DNA of 26,537 nucleotides, taken from contig DATBIO010000153.1 of NCBI GenBank assembly GCA_036556965.1, positions 1 through 26,537 on the forward strand. The letters run 5' to 3'. Below, one piece after another: positions 7,308-15,319 of this stretch (the first letter of the stretch is position 1; the number at the start of each line of letters is the position of its first letter). Below the pieces are notes generated by a model. That model made no database searches and had not been told where the DNA came from. It worked only from the letters and a program-made list of their open reading frames with translations. The position numbers were made by a program, and so were the translations under genes. The DNA is from DATBIO01 sp036556965 (GTDB taxonomy: Bacteria > Acidobacteriota > Vicinamibacteria > Fen-336).

Positions 7308-8645
7308 CTGCTCCCCCTGATCCTCGCCCAGGCCGCCGATCCCCTCTCGCAGCTCAAGTCGGGGAGCCTGGGTACCCCGCTCTCCTCCCGCCTGGTGGGC
7401 GTGCTCGGAATCCTCGTCATGCTGCTGATCGCCTACCTGATCAGCTACGACCGCAAGCGCATCCCCTGGAAGCTGGTGGGGACGGGCCTCGCGCTGCAGG
7501 CGCTGTTCGGCGTGCTCGTGCTCAAGACGCCCCCGGGGCGCTGGTTCTTCGAGAAGGTGGGGGCCCTGGTGGGCCGCATCCTGGCCTTCGTGGTGGAGGG
7601 GGCGCGCTTCGTCTTCGGGTACCTGGTGGACCTGGCCATACCCGCCGGGATCCCCCCCGCCGCCGGGCCCACCGTCTTCGCCTTCTACGTGCTTCCCACC
7701 ATCATCTTCGTCTCCGCCCTCACCTCGGTCCTGTACTACGTGGGCGCGCTGCAGGTGGTGGTGAAGGGCATCGCCTGGGTCATGCAGCGGACGCTGGGCA
7801 CCTCGGGCGCGGAGACGCTGTCCGCCAGCGGCAACATCTTCCTGGGCCAGACGGAGGCGCCGCTCCTCATCAAGCCCTTCGTGAGGAAGATGACCTCCTC
7901 CGAGCTGACCACCGTCATGGTGGGGGGCTTCGCCACCGTCTCCGGGGGCGTGCTCGCCGCCTACGCGGCCACCCTGCAGCCCTACTTTCCGGACATCGCC
8001 GGGCACCTGCTGGCGGCCAGCGTCATGAACGCGCCCGCCGGCCTCCTGATCGCGAAGATGATCCGCCCCGAGGTGGACGTCCCCGTCACCAAGGACACGC
8101 TCGCCATCGAGGTCGAGCAGACCGCCAGCAGCGTGCTGGAGGCGGCGGCGGAGGGGGCGAGCACGGGCGTGCAGCTGGCCATCAACGTGGCGGCCATGCT
8201 CATCGCCTTCATCGCCCTCATCGCCATGCTGAACTTCGGGATCGGGTGGGTGGCCGGGCTCTTCCACGTGCAGGGGGTGACGCTGCAGTCCATCCTGGGC
8301 ACGCTGCTGCGGCCGCTGACCTGGGTGATGGGCGTGCCGTGGCAGGACACCGCCTACGTGGGCGGCCTGGTGGGCCTCAAGGTCTCGCTGAACGAGTTCG
8401 TGGCCTACCTGCAGTTCGCCAAGGACCTCAGTTCGGGCATCGCCATCCAGCCGCGCAGCGCCGTGGTGGCCGCCTACGCGCTGCTCGGCTTCGCCAACTT
8501 CTCCAGCATCGCCATCCAGATCGGGGGCATCGGCGGCCTGGCCCCCGAGCGCCGCGGCGAGATCGCGCGCTTCGGCCTGCGCGCCATGGTGGGCGGGAAC
8601 CTGGCCGCCTTCCTGTCCGCCTGCTGGGCGGGGATGCTGCTGTGA
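7308..8645 (+). CDS. nupC: NupC-type concentrative nucleoside transporter (CNT family)
   Basis: An inner-membrane symporter importing nucleosides with H+ or Na+. From CTG 7308 it has 445 residues, close to the 400-430 usual for the family. Family landmarks are RKRIPWK in the N-terminal part, the Gate region TSVLYYVGALQVVVKGIAWVMQ, the core SASGNIFLGQTEAPLLIKPFV (substrate site with Gln, Thr and Glu), a second core GLKVSLNEFVAYLQF, and the ending SSIAIQIGGIGGLAPERR. I prefer CTG 7308 over GTG 7395 because of the SD 7 bases away and because the family expects residues before VGVLGILVML. The stop overlaps the purine phosphorylase start (GTGA). It lies between two nucleoside phosphorylases, which fits import followed by breakdown. 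Confidence 0.93.
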   Translation: MLPLILAQAADPLSQLKSGSLGTPLSSRLVGVLGILVMLLIAYLISYDRKRIPWKLVGTGLALQALFGVLVLKTPPGRWFFEKVGALVGRILAFVVEGARFVFGYLVDLAIPAGIPPAAGPTVFAFYVLPTIIFVSALTSVLYYVGALQVVVKGIAWVMQRTLGTSGAETLSASGNIFLGQTEAPLLIKPFVRKMTSSELTTVMVGGFATVSGGVLAAYAATLQPYFPDIAGHLLAASVMNAPAGLLIAKMIRPEVDVPVTKDTLAIEVEQTASSVLEAAAEGASTGVQLAINVAAMLIAFIALIAMLNFGIGWVAGLFHVQGVTLQSILGTLLRPLTWVMGVPWQDTAYVGGLVGLKVSLNEFVAYLQFAKDLSSGIAIQPRSAVVAAYALLGFANFSSIAIQIGGIGGLAPERRGEIARFGLRAMVGGNLAAFLSACWAGMLL

Positions 8646-9487
8646 GCGGAGCGCCGGGCACGCTGCTCGCGCAGATCGCGGAAGCGGTCGCCCATGTGCG
8701 GTCGCGCACCGGCCTCCATCCCTCCATCGGCCTCGTCCTCGGCTCGGGGCTGGGCGCCTTCGCCCGGAGCCTGGAGCGCCCCACCGTGATCCCCTACGCG
8801 GAGATCCCCCACTTCCCCCGCTCCACCGCCATCGGCCACGCCGGGGAGCTGGTGGTGGGCCACTCGCACGGGGTGCCCGTGGCCGTGATGTCGGGGCGCC
8901 CGCACTTCTACGAGGGGCACTCCCCGCAGGCGGTGGTCTTCCCCGTGCGCGTGCTGGGCCGCCTGGGGGTGAAGATCCTGGTCATGACCAACGCCGCGGG
9001 CAGCGTCAACGTCAACTACAAGCCGGGCGAGCTGATGGTGGTGGAGGACCACATCAACCTCATGGGCTTCAACCCCCTGGTGGGGCCCAACGAGGAGAGC
9101 CTGGGCGAGCGCTTCTTCGACATGTCCGAGGCCTACGACCCCGCCCTGCGCGAGATCGCGGAGAAGGCCTGCTGGAAGGCGGGCGTCACCGTGCGCAAGG
9201 GGATCTACTTCGCCGTCTCCGGGCCCTCCTACGAGACGCCGGCGGAGATCCGCATGGCGCGCACGCTGGGCGCGGACGCGGTGGGGATGTCCACCGTGCC
9301 CGAGGTCATCGCCGCCCGCCACCTGGGCCTGCGCGTGCTGACCATCTCCTGCATCACCAACATGGCGGCGGGGGTGCTCAAGAAGAAGCTCGACCACCGC
9401 GAGGTGCTGGAGGTGGGCCACAAGGTGCGCGACGCCCTCACCGACGTGCTGGGCCGCGTCATCCAGGAGGCGGCGAAGACGGCGTGA
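8642..9487 (+). CDS. punA: Purine-nucleoside phosphorylase (trimeric, inosine/guanosine type)
   Basis: Splits inosine, guanosine or their deoxy forms with phosphate to the base and (deoxy)ribose-1-phosphate. It has 281 residues, typical of the trimeric PNP family. Seen are the phosphate loop LGSGLGAF (33-40), GRPHFYEGH (85-93) with the phosphate-binding His, TNAAGS (116-121), VSGPSYETPAE (192-202) with the purine-binding Glu near 201, MSTVPE (216-221), and CITNMAAG (237-244) with Asn240, equivalent to Asn243 of the human enzyme. GTG 8642 overlaps the transporter stop by 4 bases and its own stop overlaps cdd, so translation is probably coupled. Confidence 0.95.
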   Translation: MSGAPGTLLAQIAEAVAHVRSRTGLHPSIGLVLGSGLGAFARSLERPTVIPYAEIPHFPRSTAIGHAGELVVGHSHGVPVAVMSGRPHFYEGHSPQAVVFPVRVLGRLGVKILVMTNAAGSVNVNYKPGELMVVEDHINLMGFNPLVGPNEESLGERFFDMSEAYDPALREIAEKACWKAGVTVRKGIYFAVSGPSYETPAEIRMARTLGADAVGMSTVPEVIAARHLGLRVLTISCITNMAAGVLKKKLDHREVLEVGHKVRDALTDVLGRVIQEAAKTA

Positions 9488-9891
9488 GGAGGAAGGCCGC
9501 TTCCGCGGTGCCCGACCTGGTGGCCCTGGCCCGGCAGGCGCGCGAGCGCGCGGTGGCCCCGTACTCGAGGTTCAAGGTGGGGGCCGCCCTCCTCGCGCGC
9601 ACGGGCGAGATCGTCACCGGCTGCAACATCGAGAACGCCACCTACGGGCTCACCCTCTGCGCCGAGCGCGTGGCCGTGTTCAAGGCGGTCTCGGAGGGCA
9701 TGCGCGACTTCGCGGCGGTGGCGGTGGTGGCGGACTCCGCGCGCCTGGCCGCCCCCTGCGGACCCTGCCGCCAGATCCTCTGGGAGTTCTGCGGCGACCT
9801 GAGCGTGATCCTGGCCGACCTGAAGGGGCGCACGCGCACCGTCCGGATGTCCGAGCTGCTGCCCCTCCCCTTCGACGGGAGGAACCTGTGA
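9484..9891 (+). CDS. cdd: Cytidine deaminase
   Basis: Deaminates cytidine and deoxycytidine to uridine and deoxyuridine, feeding the pyrimidine phosphorylase of the same operon. The 135 residues match the short homotetrameric type. The zinc site is Cys59-Ala60-Glu61 (LTLCAERVA) with Glu61 as the proton shuttle, plus Cys92 and Cys95 in PCGPCRQ. Asn48 and Glu50 in CNIENATYG bind the ribose. GTG 9484 overlaps the purine phosphorylase stop by 4 bases, and the gene's own stop overlaps the next GTG the same way. Confidence 0.96.
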   Translation: MRRKAASAVPDLVALARQARERAVAPYSRFKVGAALLARTGEIVTGCNIENATYGLTLCAERVAVFKAVSEGMRDFAAVAVVADSARLAAPCGPCRQILWEFCGDLSVILADLKGRTRTVRMSELLPLPFDGRNL

Positions 9892-11231
9892 CCGCGGCCG
9901 CCCTCCTCCTCGCCGCCGACCTCCTGGTGCGCGGGGGCACCGTGGTGACGATGGACGCCGGCCGCCGCGTGCTGGCGGACGGGGCGGTGGCGGTCAAGGA
10001 CGGGCGCATCGTGGCCGTGGGCCCCGCGGCGGAGGTGGCCGCCGCCCATCCCGCGGCGCAGGTCCTCGACGCGGGGGGCGGCATCATCCTGCCCGGCCTC
10101 GTCAACGGCCACACCCACGCGGCCATGGTCCTCTTCCGCGGCATCGCCGACGACCTCAAGCTGATGGACTGGCTGCAGCGGTTCATCTTCCCCGCGGAGA
10201 AGAGGAACGTGACGGCGTCCTTCGTGGCCGCGGGCACGCGCCTGGCCGCGCTGGAGATGATCCGCTCCGGCACCACCACCTTCGCCGACATGTACTACTT
10301 CGAGGAGGAGGTGGCGCGGGCCACCAAGGCCGCGGGCCTGCGCGGGGTGCTGGGAGAGACGCTGATCGACTTCCCCGCCCCCGACCACGCCACCGTGCAG
10401 GACGCGCTCCGCTACGCCGACGGGTTCCTGGCCCGCTGGAAGGGCGACCCCACCATCGTCCCCGCCCTGGCCCCGCACTCCGTCTACCTGCTCAAGCCGG
10501 AGGCCCTCACCGCCGCCCGCGCCCTGGCCGACCGCCACGGCGCCCCCATCCTCATCCACGTCTCGGAGACGATGGACGAGCAGGACCAGGTGAGGGAGCG
10601 CCACGGGAAGACGCCCGTCGAGCACCTGCGCGACCTCGGGTTCCTGCGCAAGGGCGTGACGGCCAAGCACGGCGTGTGGCTGAGCCCGTCCGACCGCGCC
10701 ATCCTCCGCCAGGCGGAGGTGGGCGTCGTCCACTGCCCGCAGAGCAACATGAAGCTGGCCTCGGGCGCCGCCCCCGTGGGGGCCATGCTGGCGGAGGGCA
10801 TGCGCCTGGGCCTGGGCACGGACGGGGCGGCCAGCAACAACGACCTCGACATGTTCGAGGAGATGATGAGCGCCGCCCTCCTGGCCAAGCACGCCTCCGG
10901 CGACCCCACGCGCGCCCCCGCCGCCGCGGTGCTGGAGATGGCCACCCTGGGCGGGGCGCGCGCCCTGGGGCTCGAGGACCGCATCGGCTCCCTGGAGGCG
11001 GGCAAGCGCGCCGACCTGGTGGTGGTGGGCCTGGGGGAGGCGCGCCTGCAGCCCATGTACGACGCCGTGTCCCACCTCGTCTACGCGGCCAAGGGCGCCG
11101 ACGTGCGGCACGTGGTGGTGGAGGGGCGCGTGCTCATGCGCGACCGCGTGGTGCTCACCCTGGACGAGCGCGCGGTCCTGGCGGAGGCGCGGGCGCTGCG
11201 CGCGCAGGTGGTCGAGAGCCTGAAGAATTGA
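9888..11231 (+). CDS. mtaD: Amidohydrolase, MtaD-type (5'-methylthioadenosine/S-adenosylhomocysteine deaminase family)
   Basis: A metal-dependent deaminase of the TrzA/MtaD group in the amidohydrolase superfamily; members deaminate S-adenosylhomocysteine, methylthioadenosine or adenosine. It has 447 residues. Metal ligands are His75 and His77 (NGHTH), His224 (LIHVSE), His261 (KHGVW, with Lys where AHGVW is common) and Asp312 (GTDGAASNN). The small beta-sandwich domain is made from both ends (VRGGTVVTMD and ADLVVVG). GTG 9888 overlaps the cdd stop and TTG of murQ overlaps its stop. In this operon it would turn adenine nucleosides into inosine-type products that the purine phosphorylase can use; the exact substrate is inference. 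The first ten residues are hydrophobic, but no signal peptide is convincing. Confidence 0.88.
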   Translation: MTAAALLLAADLLVRGGTVVTMDAGRRVLADGAVAVKDGRIVAVGPAAEVAAAHPAAQVLDAGGGIILPGLVNGHTHAAMVLFRGIADDLKLMDWLQRFIFPAEKRNVTASFVAAGTRLAALEMIRSGTTTFADMYYFEEEVARATKAAGLRGVLGETLIDFPAPDHATVQDALRYADGFLARWKGDPTIVPALAPHSVYLLKPEALTAARALADRHGAPILIHVSETMDEQDQVRERHGKTPVEHLRDLGFLRKGVTAKHGVWLSPSDRAILRQAEVGVVHCPQSNMKLASGAAPVGAMLAEGMRLGLGTDGAASNNDLDMFEEMMSAALLAKHASGDPTRAPAAAVLEMATLGGARALGLEDRIGSLEAGKRADLVVVGLGEARLQPMYDAVSHLVYAAKGADVRHVVVEGRVLMRDRVVLTLDERAVLAEARALRAQVVESLKN

Positions 11232-12121
11232 GCCGCTGGTCCCGGCTGGCCACGGAGAGCCGCAACCCCCGCTCGCGCCGCCTCGACGCCCTGTCCCCCG
11301 CGCGCGTGGTGGCCCTGCTCCTGGACGAGGACCGCCGGGCCCTGGCCGCGGCGCGGCGGGCGGCGCCCGCCATCGCGCGGGCGGCGCGGGCGGTCGCGCG
11401 CGCGCTGGCCGGCGGCGGCGACGTGGTGCTCCTGGGCGCGGGCACCAGCGGGCGCCTGGCCGTGCTGGAGGCGGCGGAGTGCCCGCCCACCTTCGGCACC
11501 GATCCCCGGCGCATCCGCGCCGTGATGGCGGGGGGCCAGGCGGCGGTGTTCCGCGCGGTGGAGGGCGCGGAGGACCGGGCCGCCGACGGCCGAGGGGCGG
11601 CGCGCCGGCTGCGCGCGGGCGACGTGCTCGTCGGCATCTCCGCCAGCTCGGTCACCCCCTTCGTGCGCGGCGCGCTGGAGGCGGCGCGCGCGCGGGGGGT
11701 GGACACCGTGCTCGTCACCTGCGCGCCGACGCGCGGCCTGGGGGCGCTGGCGCGGGTGGTGGTGGCCATGGCCACCGGGCCCGAGGTGCTCACGGGGTCC
11801 ACCCGCCTCAAGGCCGGCTCCGCCACCAAGGCCGCCCTCAACGCCATCACCACCGCGGCCATGGTGATGGAGGGCAAGGCCTACGAGAACCTGATGGTGG
11901 ACCTCCGCCCGAACTCGGCCAAGCTGCGCGACCGCGCGCGCCGCATCGTGGCCGCCGCCGCCCGCGTGCCCGCCCCGCGCGCCGCGCGCCTGCTCGCGCA
12001 GGCGGGCGACGTGAAGACGGCCATCGTGGCGGGCCGGCTGGGCATCAGCCCCGCGGCCGCGCGCGCGCGCCTGCGCGCGGCGAAGGGCCGCGTGCGCCAC
12101 GCCCTGGCCTCGCGCCGCTGA
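11228..12121 (+). CDS. murQ: N-acetylmuramic acid 6-phosphate etherase
   Basis: Cleaves the lactyl ether of MurNAc-6-phosphate to GlcNAc-6-phosphate and D-lactate in cell-wall recycling. It starts at TTG 11228, overlapping the previous stop (TTGA), and has 297 residues, the normal length. Motifs are TESRNPRS (9-16), the SIS phosphate site GAGTSGRLAVLEAAECPPTF (70-89) with the catalytic glutamate at about 81, EGAEDR (112-117), GISASSVTPFV (136-146), TGSTRLKAGSATK (189-201) and the NLMVDLRPNSAKLRDRA signature (221-237). A helical tail to 297 contains a UBA-like segment. It is the last gene of the nucleoside operon; no kinase (AmgK, AnmK or MurK) is nearby, so the phosphorylated substrate must come from elsewhere. 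Confidence 0.95.
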   Translation: MSRWSRLATESRNPRSRRLDALSPARVVALLLDEDRRALAAARRAAPAIARAARAVARALAGGGDVVLLGAGTSGRLAVLEAAECPPTFGTDPRRIRAVMAGGQAAVFRAVEGAEDRAADGRGAARRLRAGDVLVGISASSVTPFVRGALEAARARGVDTVLVTCAPTRGLGALARVVVAMATGPEVLTGSTRLKAGSATKAALNAITTAAMVMEGKAYENLMVDLRPNSAKLRDRARRIVAAAARVPAPRAARLLAQAGDVKTAIVAGRLGISPAAARARLRAAKGRVRHALASRR

Positions 12122-12133
12122 GACAGCAAGCGA

Positions 12134-12154
12134 GCGCCGGATTCACTCCGGCGC
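12134..12154 (+). terminator. Hairpin after murQ, possible terminator
   Basis: GCGCCGG at 12134-12140 and CCGGCGC at 12148-12154 form a perfect 7-base stem with a 7-base loop, 12 bases after the murQ stop. No T-run follows, so it is not a textbook intrinsic terminator, but its place between converging operons fits transcript ending or end protection. Confidence 0.45.
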
Positions 12155-12180
12155 GAGCGGGTGGGGGGGAGACGAAGTCG

Positions 12181-12211
12181 CGGGGGGGTGCTGGCGCGTG
12201 TTACCCCCCCG
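12181..12211. terminator. Strong G/C-run hairpin between converging genes
   Basis: CGGGGGGGT at 12181-12189 pairs perfectly with ACCCCCCCG at 12203-12211 (9-base stem, 13-base loop). It lies 9 bases beyond the stop of the minus-strand gene ending at 12221 and about 60 bases beyond murQ. It could serve both strands. It lacks a T-tract on either side. Confidence 0.5.
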
Positions 12212-12220
12212 GCTCTTCGA

Positions 12221-12805
12221 TCAGAACTCCAGGAACGCGCGCCCCAGCTCCAGCCGGATGCGCTGGACGGCGTAGGGCAGGCGGAAGGGAGCGTGGATGT
12301 CCCAGCCCTCGGGATAGCGCTTCGACTTCGTGGAGCCCGCCACCAGCTTCTCGAGCATGGTGATGGGGATGGGGAGGGCGGAGAGCCGCGCCTCCTCCCA
12401 CTCGATGGTGCCGAAGCCGTCCTTGTTGCGGAAGCGGCCGCTCAGGTAGACGGGAACCTCCCCGGAGAGCAGGGCGAGCGGGTTGAGCATGGAGCCGCCG
12501 TCGCTCACGTGGCCCCGCACCTTCTCCAGGTCCACGGTGCCGCTGGCCTCCAGGCGCTCGTTGGCCAGCATGCGCACCTGCACGGCGGTCAGGCCCTGGG
12601 GCATCCGGGGCCCCAGGGAGAGGTTCAGGTAGGAGTTCAGCTCGCCCTCCGTCACCGTGACCGTCTGGCGCGGGCGGGGGGCGGGAAGCCGGCGGTGGCG
12701 CTCGATGGCGGCCAGCTTGCTCCCCAGGGACTGGGCGTCCGCCCAGGAGAGCGGGCCCGGGGCGGGCGCGTCCGCCATCAGGGCGGCCAGGAGCACGGCG
12801 AGCAC
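12221..12805 (-). CDS. Secreted protein of unknown function
   Basis: I do not recognise this gene. From GTG 12805 (4 bases after the TPR gene's stop) it encodes 194 residues. A short signal peptide (LAVLLAALMADA) should be cut before the APAPG stretch. The mature part is about 175 residues with alternating hydrophobic strands: TVTEGELNSYLNL, AVQVRMLANERLEASGTVDL, EVPVYLSGRF, FGTIEWEEARLSAL, then FRLPYAVQRIRLELGRAFLEF. The repeated beta strands and a start of the form 'ELNSYL' recall lipid-binding barrel-like periplasmic domains (DUF2993/LmeA-like), but this is a weak impression. It sits last in a minus-strand operon with a secreted TPR protein, so both may act in the periplasm. Confidence 0.75.
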   Translation of the reverse strand: MLAVLLAALMADAPAPGPLSWADAQSLGSKLAAIERHRRLPAPRPRQTVTVTEGELNSYLNLSLGPRMPQGLTAVQVRMLANERLEASGTVDLEKVRGHVSDGGSMLNPLALLSGEVPVYLSGRFRNKDGFGTIEWEEARLSALPIPITMLEKLVAGSTKSKRYPEGWDIHAPFRLPYAVQRIRLELGRAFLEF

Positions 12806-12809
12806 AGGA

Positions 12810-14357
12810 CTATTGTAGCGTCGGCAGCCCGAGCACCTTCCGCGCCGCCGCATTGGCCGGGTCCTGCTTCAGGGCGCGCTCGGCCTGCTCGCGCGCCTCC
12901 GGCGCGCGCCCCATCTCCGCCAGCAGCTCCGCCAGCTCCGCGCGCACGGCGGCGTCGTCCTGCGACCACAGCGCCATCTGGTACTCGCCCATGGCCTGCT
13001 CGCTCACCCCGCGCGCGCGGTAGGCGCGGGCCAGGAGCACGTGGATGCGCGCGGAGTGGGGGTCGAGGTAGGCGGCGCGGGTGAGCTCGCGCAGCGCGCC
13101 CTCGTGGTCCCCGCCGGCCCGCATCTTGTCCGCGCGGCCCACCAGGCCCGCCGCCACCTCCTCCGTGGTGCGCGCCCCGCGCGCGAGGTCGAGCAGGCGC
13201 TCCGCCGGCTGCAGCCGCTCGAAGCGGCGCGTGAGGTCGGGCGTGGTCAGGGAGGCGTAGGAGGGAGCGAGGGAGACCACCGCCTTCCAGGCCTCCTGCG
13301 CCTCCGCGGGATGGCCCGCCCCCGTCTCCGCCCAGGCCAGGAGCAGGCGGGCGTGGCTGTCGAGGGGATCGCGCTTGACCGCCTCGCGCAGGTGGAAGGC
13401 GGCGCTCTCTCCCTGCCCCTCGCAGAGCAGCACGAAGCCGAGGTTGAAGGCCAGGTCGGCGGAGTCCGGGGCGGCCTCCATCGCGCGGCGCAGGAGGGCG
13501 GAGGCGCCGCCGTCCCGCGGCAGCCCGCGCAGCGCGGCCAGCGCCTGGTTGTTGAGGACGGCGGGGGTCGGAGCCTCCACGGCCAGGGCGGCATAGAGGG
13601 ACGCGGCCTCGCGGTAGCGGCCGATCTCGAGCAGGGCCAGGCCCTGCAGGAACCGCGCGGCCCGCGCCTCCGGCGCGGCCGCGGGCACGCGGGCCAGCGT
13701 CTCGTGGGCGTCGGAGAAGTGCGTCGCCTGGAGCTGGAGGCGCCCGAGGAGGAGGCGCGCGGGGTGGAAGGACGGCGCCGCCACCACCGCGCGCCGCGCG
13801 TAGCGCAGCTTGTTGGCCGCGTTGCGGGCCACCAGGGCCTGGCCGTAGGCGCGCAGGCCGTCCGCGGAGAGCGTGGGGCGGCGCGCCACCAGGTCGTCGC
13901 GGCGCAGCACGGGCGGCGTGGGCCCGCTGGCCGCGATGTCCCAGGCCAGGGCGTAGACCAGGGCCCCCACGTCGTCCGCCGACCCGCTGGCCACGAAGGG
14001 CGCGCTCAGGCTGCCCACCTCCACGTCGAGAACGCGGAGGGACAGGGAGGCGCGCGGGGCGGTCGCCGTGTAGGTGCCCACCACCAGCCGCGCCGCGCCG
14101 AGCGCCTCCGCCACCCGTATCGAGGTGGCGCGGGTCAGGGGCACGAGCGGGATCTCGAGCTCCTGCTGGGCGCGGAGGCGATCGTCGCGATCCACGGCGG
14201 GGGTGCCCGCCAGGACGAGGGCGCGCGGCAGCAGGTCCGCCACCACCTCCCCCATCCAGGCCTCCTCGGGGGGCACGCCCGCCGCGGGCTCGGGCGGCAC
14301 CACGAGCACGCCGCCGGCCAGGGGGGCGGCCAGGACCAGGGCGGCGAGCAGGGTCAC
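12810..14357 (-). CDS. Secreted TPR protein with FlgO/TolB-N-like N-terminal domain
   Basis: A 515-residue protein starting at GTG 14357, overlapping the acetyltransferase stop by 4 bases. Residues 1-16 are a hydrophobic export signal. Residues about 17-150 (VLVVPPEP, then DRDDRLRAQQELEIPL, then LGAARLVVGTY) look like the FlgO/TolB-N type domain that often precedes TPRs in bacterial envelope proteins. From about 165 to 515 there are many TPR-like helix pairs (for example ARFLQGLALLEIGRYREAA and AMGEYQMALWSQDD), ending in AERALKQDPANAAARKVLG. It probably acts as a periplasmic or envelope scaffold; partners are unknown. It shows no sequence kinship with the TPR-ATPase at 18694. Confidence 0.82.
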   Translation of the reverse strand: MTLLAALVLAAPLAGGVLVVPPEPAAGVPPEEAWMGEVVADLLPRALVLAGTPAVDRDDRLRAQQELEIPLVPLTRATSIRVAEALGAARLVVGTYTATAPRASLSLRVLDVEVGSLSAPFVASGSADDVGALVYALAWDIAASGPTPPVLRRDDLVARRPTLSADGLRAYGQALVARNAANKLRYARRAVVAAPSFHPARLLLGRLQLQATHFSDAHETLARVPAAAPEARAARFLQGLALLEIGRYREAASLYAALAVEAPTPAVLNNQALAALRGLPRDGGASALLRRAMEAAPDSADLAFNLGFVLLCEGQGESAAFHLREAVKRDPLDSHARLLLAWAETGAGHPAEAQEAWKAVVSLAPSYASLTTPDLTRRFERLQPAERLLDLARGARTTEEVAAGLVGRADKMRAGGDHEGALRELTRAAYLDPHSARIHVLLARAYRARGVSEQAMGEYQMALWSQDDAAVRAELAELLAEMGRAPEAREQAERALKQDPANAAARKVLGLPTLQ

Positions 14358-15319
14358 GAGGCGGCCCGGGCCACGCGCGGCAGCTCGATGCGCGCGGGTG
14401 GCCGCACCCAGGCATGGGCGCCGAACTCCTTGCGCAACCCGAAGCCGAGCCGCGTGTAGAGCCGGTACGCGCGGGCGTTGCCCACCGTCACGGACAGGCT
14501 GGCCGAGGAGAGGCCCTCGCGGCGGAAGGCCTGCAGCGCGGCCGACATGAGCACCTCGCCCAGGCCGCGGCCCTGCGCGCGGGGACTGACCGAGACCTGG
14601 CAGACGTGGCCGTTGCTGCGGGAGAGGTGGCTCGCCAGCAACACTCCTTCCGGCCCGTCATCCCCCTCGGCCACCAGCGAGGCCTGGGGGTCGAAGCGGC
14701 CGCAGCCCGCGCGCAGGACCAGGGTGTCCACGAAGCCGCGGCAGTGCGCGGGCGTGGCGTAGGTGAGGTTCAGGGCGGCGTCGAGGCTGCCCACGTGGCT
14801 CTGGTGGATGACGTCGGCGGCCAGGGCCAGGTCCTCCCGGCGCAGGGCGCGCAGCCGCCAGCGGTGGGGAGGCAGCTCGGGCGGCGTGGCCAGGGGGCGC
14901 ACCAGGTAGTGCCGCCCGCAGCTCTGGAAGCCGGCGCGCGCGAAGCCCAGCTCCACCCCGGCCGCGGTGGAGAACAGCGTCTGGCACTCCACGCGCTCGT
15001 TCTGGGGCCGGCCCTGCGCGTCGGCGAGCAGGACCTCGAGCAGCGCTTCCTCGTACCCGAGGCCGCGCGCGTCCTCGGCGGCGTAGAGCGAGCCCACCAC
15101 CGCGCGTCCGCTGTCCAGCATGTAGTAGCCGTAGGCCAGGCAGCGCACGCCTTCCGAGAGCACGTAGCCGAAGAGGGCGCCCCGCTCCAGCCCGCTGACC
15201 ACCGCCGAGGACACCTCGGCGTAGTCCCAGAACAGCTCGCGGCTCCAGTGTGCGCACTCCTCCTCGAGGAGCGGGCGCAGCTCGCGCGCCTGGACCTCAG
15301 CGAAGGGGCGTGTCCGCAC
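14354..15319 (-). CDS. GNAT acetyltransferase, probably tandem-domain
   Basis: A 321-residue cytoplasmic protein. The C-terminal half has a clear GNAT acetyl-CoA site: motif A VSVSPRAQGRGLGEVLM (about 242-258) with the R/QxxGxG loop, then the SLSVTVGNARAYRLYTRLGF segment typical of the fold's end. The N-terminal half repeats a weaker version (GSLYAAEDARGLGYEEALLEVLL), so it is probably a double GNAT with one active site. It could acetylate a small amine or a protein; the substrate is unknown. It overlaps the PilZ gene by 23 bases and the TPR gene by 4 bases, so translation is tightly coupled. Confidence 0.85.
   Translation of the reverse strand: MRTRPFAEVQARELRPLLEEECAHWSRELFWDYAEVSSAVVSGLERGALFGYVLSEGVRCLAYGYYMLDSGRAVVGSLYAAEDARGLGYEEALLEVLLADAQGRPQNERVECQTLFSTAAGVELGFARAGFQSCGRHYLVRPLATPPELPPHRWRLRALRREDLALAADVIHQSHVGSLDAALNLTYATPAHCRGFVDTLVLRAGCGRFDPQASLVAEGDDGPEGVLLASHLSRSNGHVCQVSVSPRAQGRGLGEVLMSAALQAFRREGLSSASLSVTVGNARAYRLYTRLGFGLRKEFGAHAWVRPPARIELPRVARAAS

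Noticed and set aside
6425..8641. Frame-2 continuation upstream of the purine phosphorylase start, making an apparent 1020-residue protein
   Set aside because: The upstream part is Arg/Gly/Pro-rich and overlaps the phosphorylase and transporter genes; the real protein begins at GTG 8642.
10676..11227. Upstream extension of murQ
   Set aside because: It overlaps the amidohydrolase and has no MurQ-like residues; TTG 11228 gives the normal family length.
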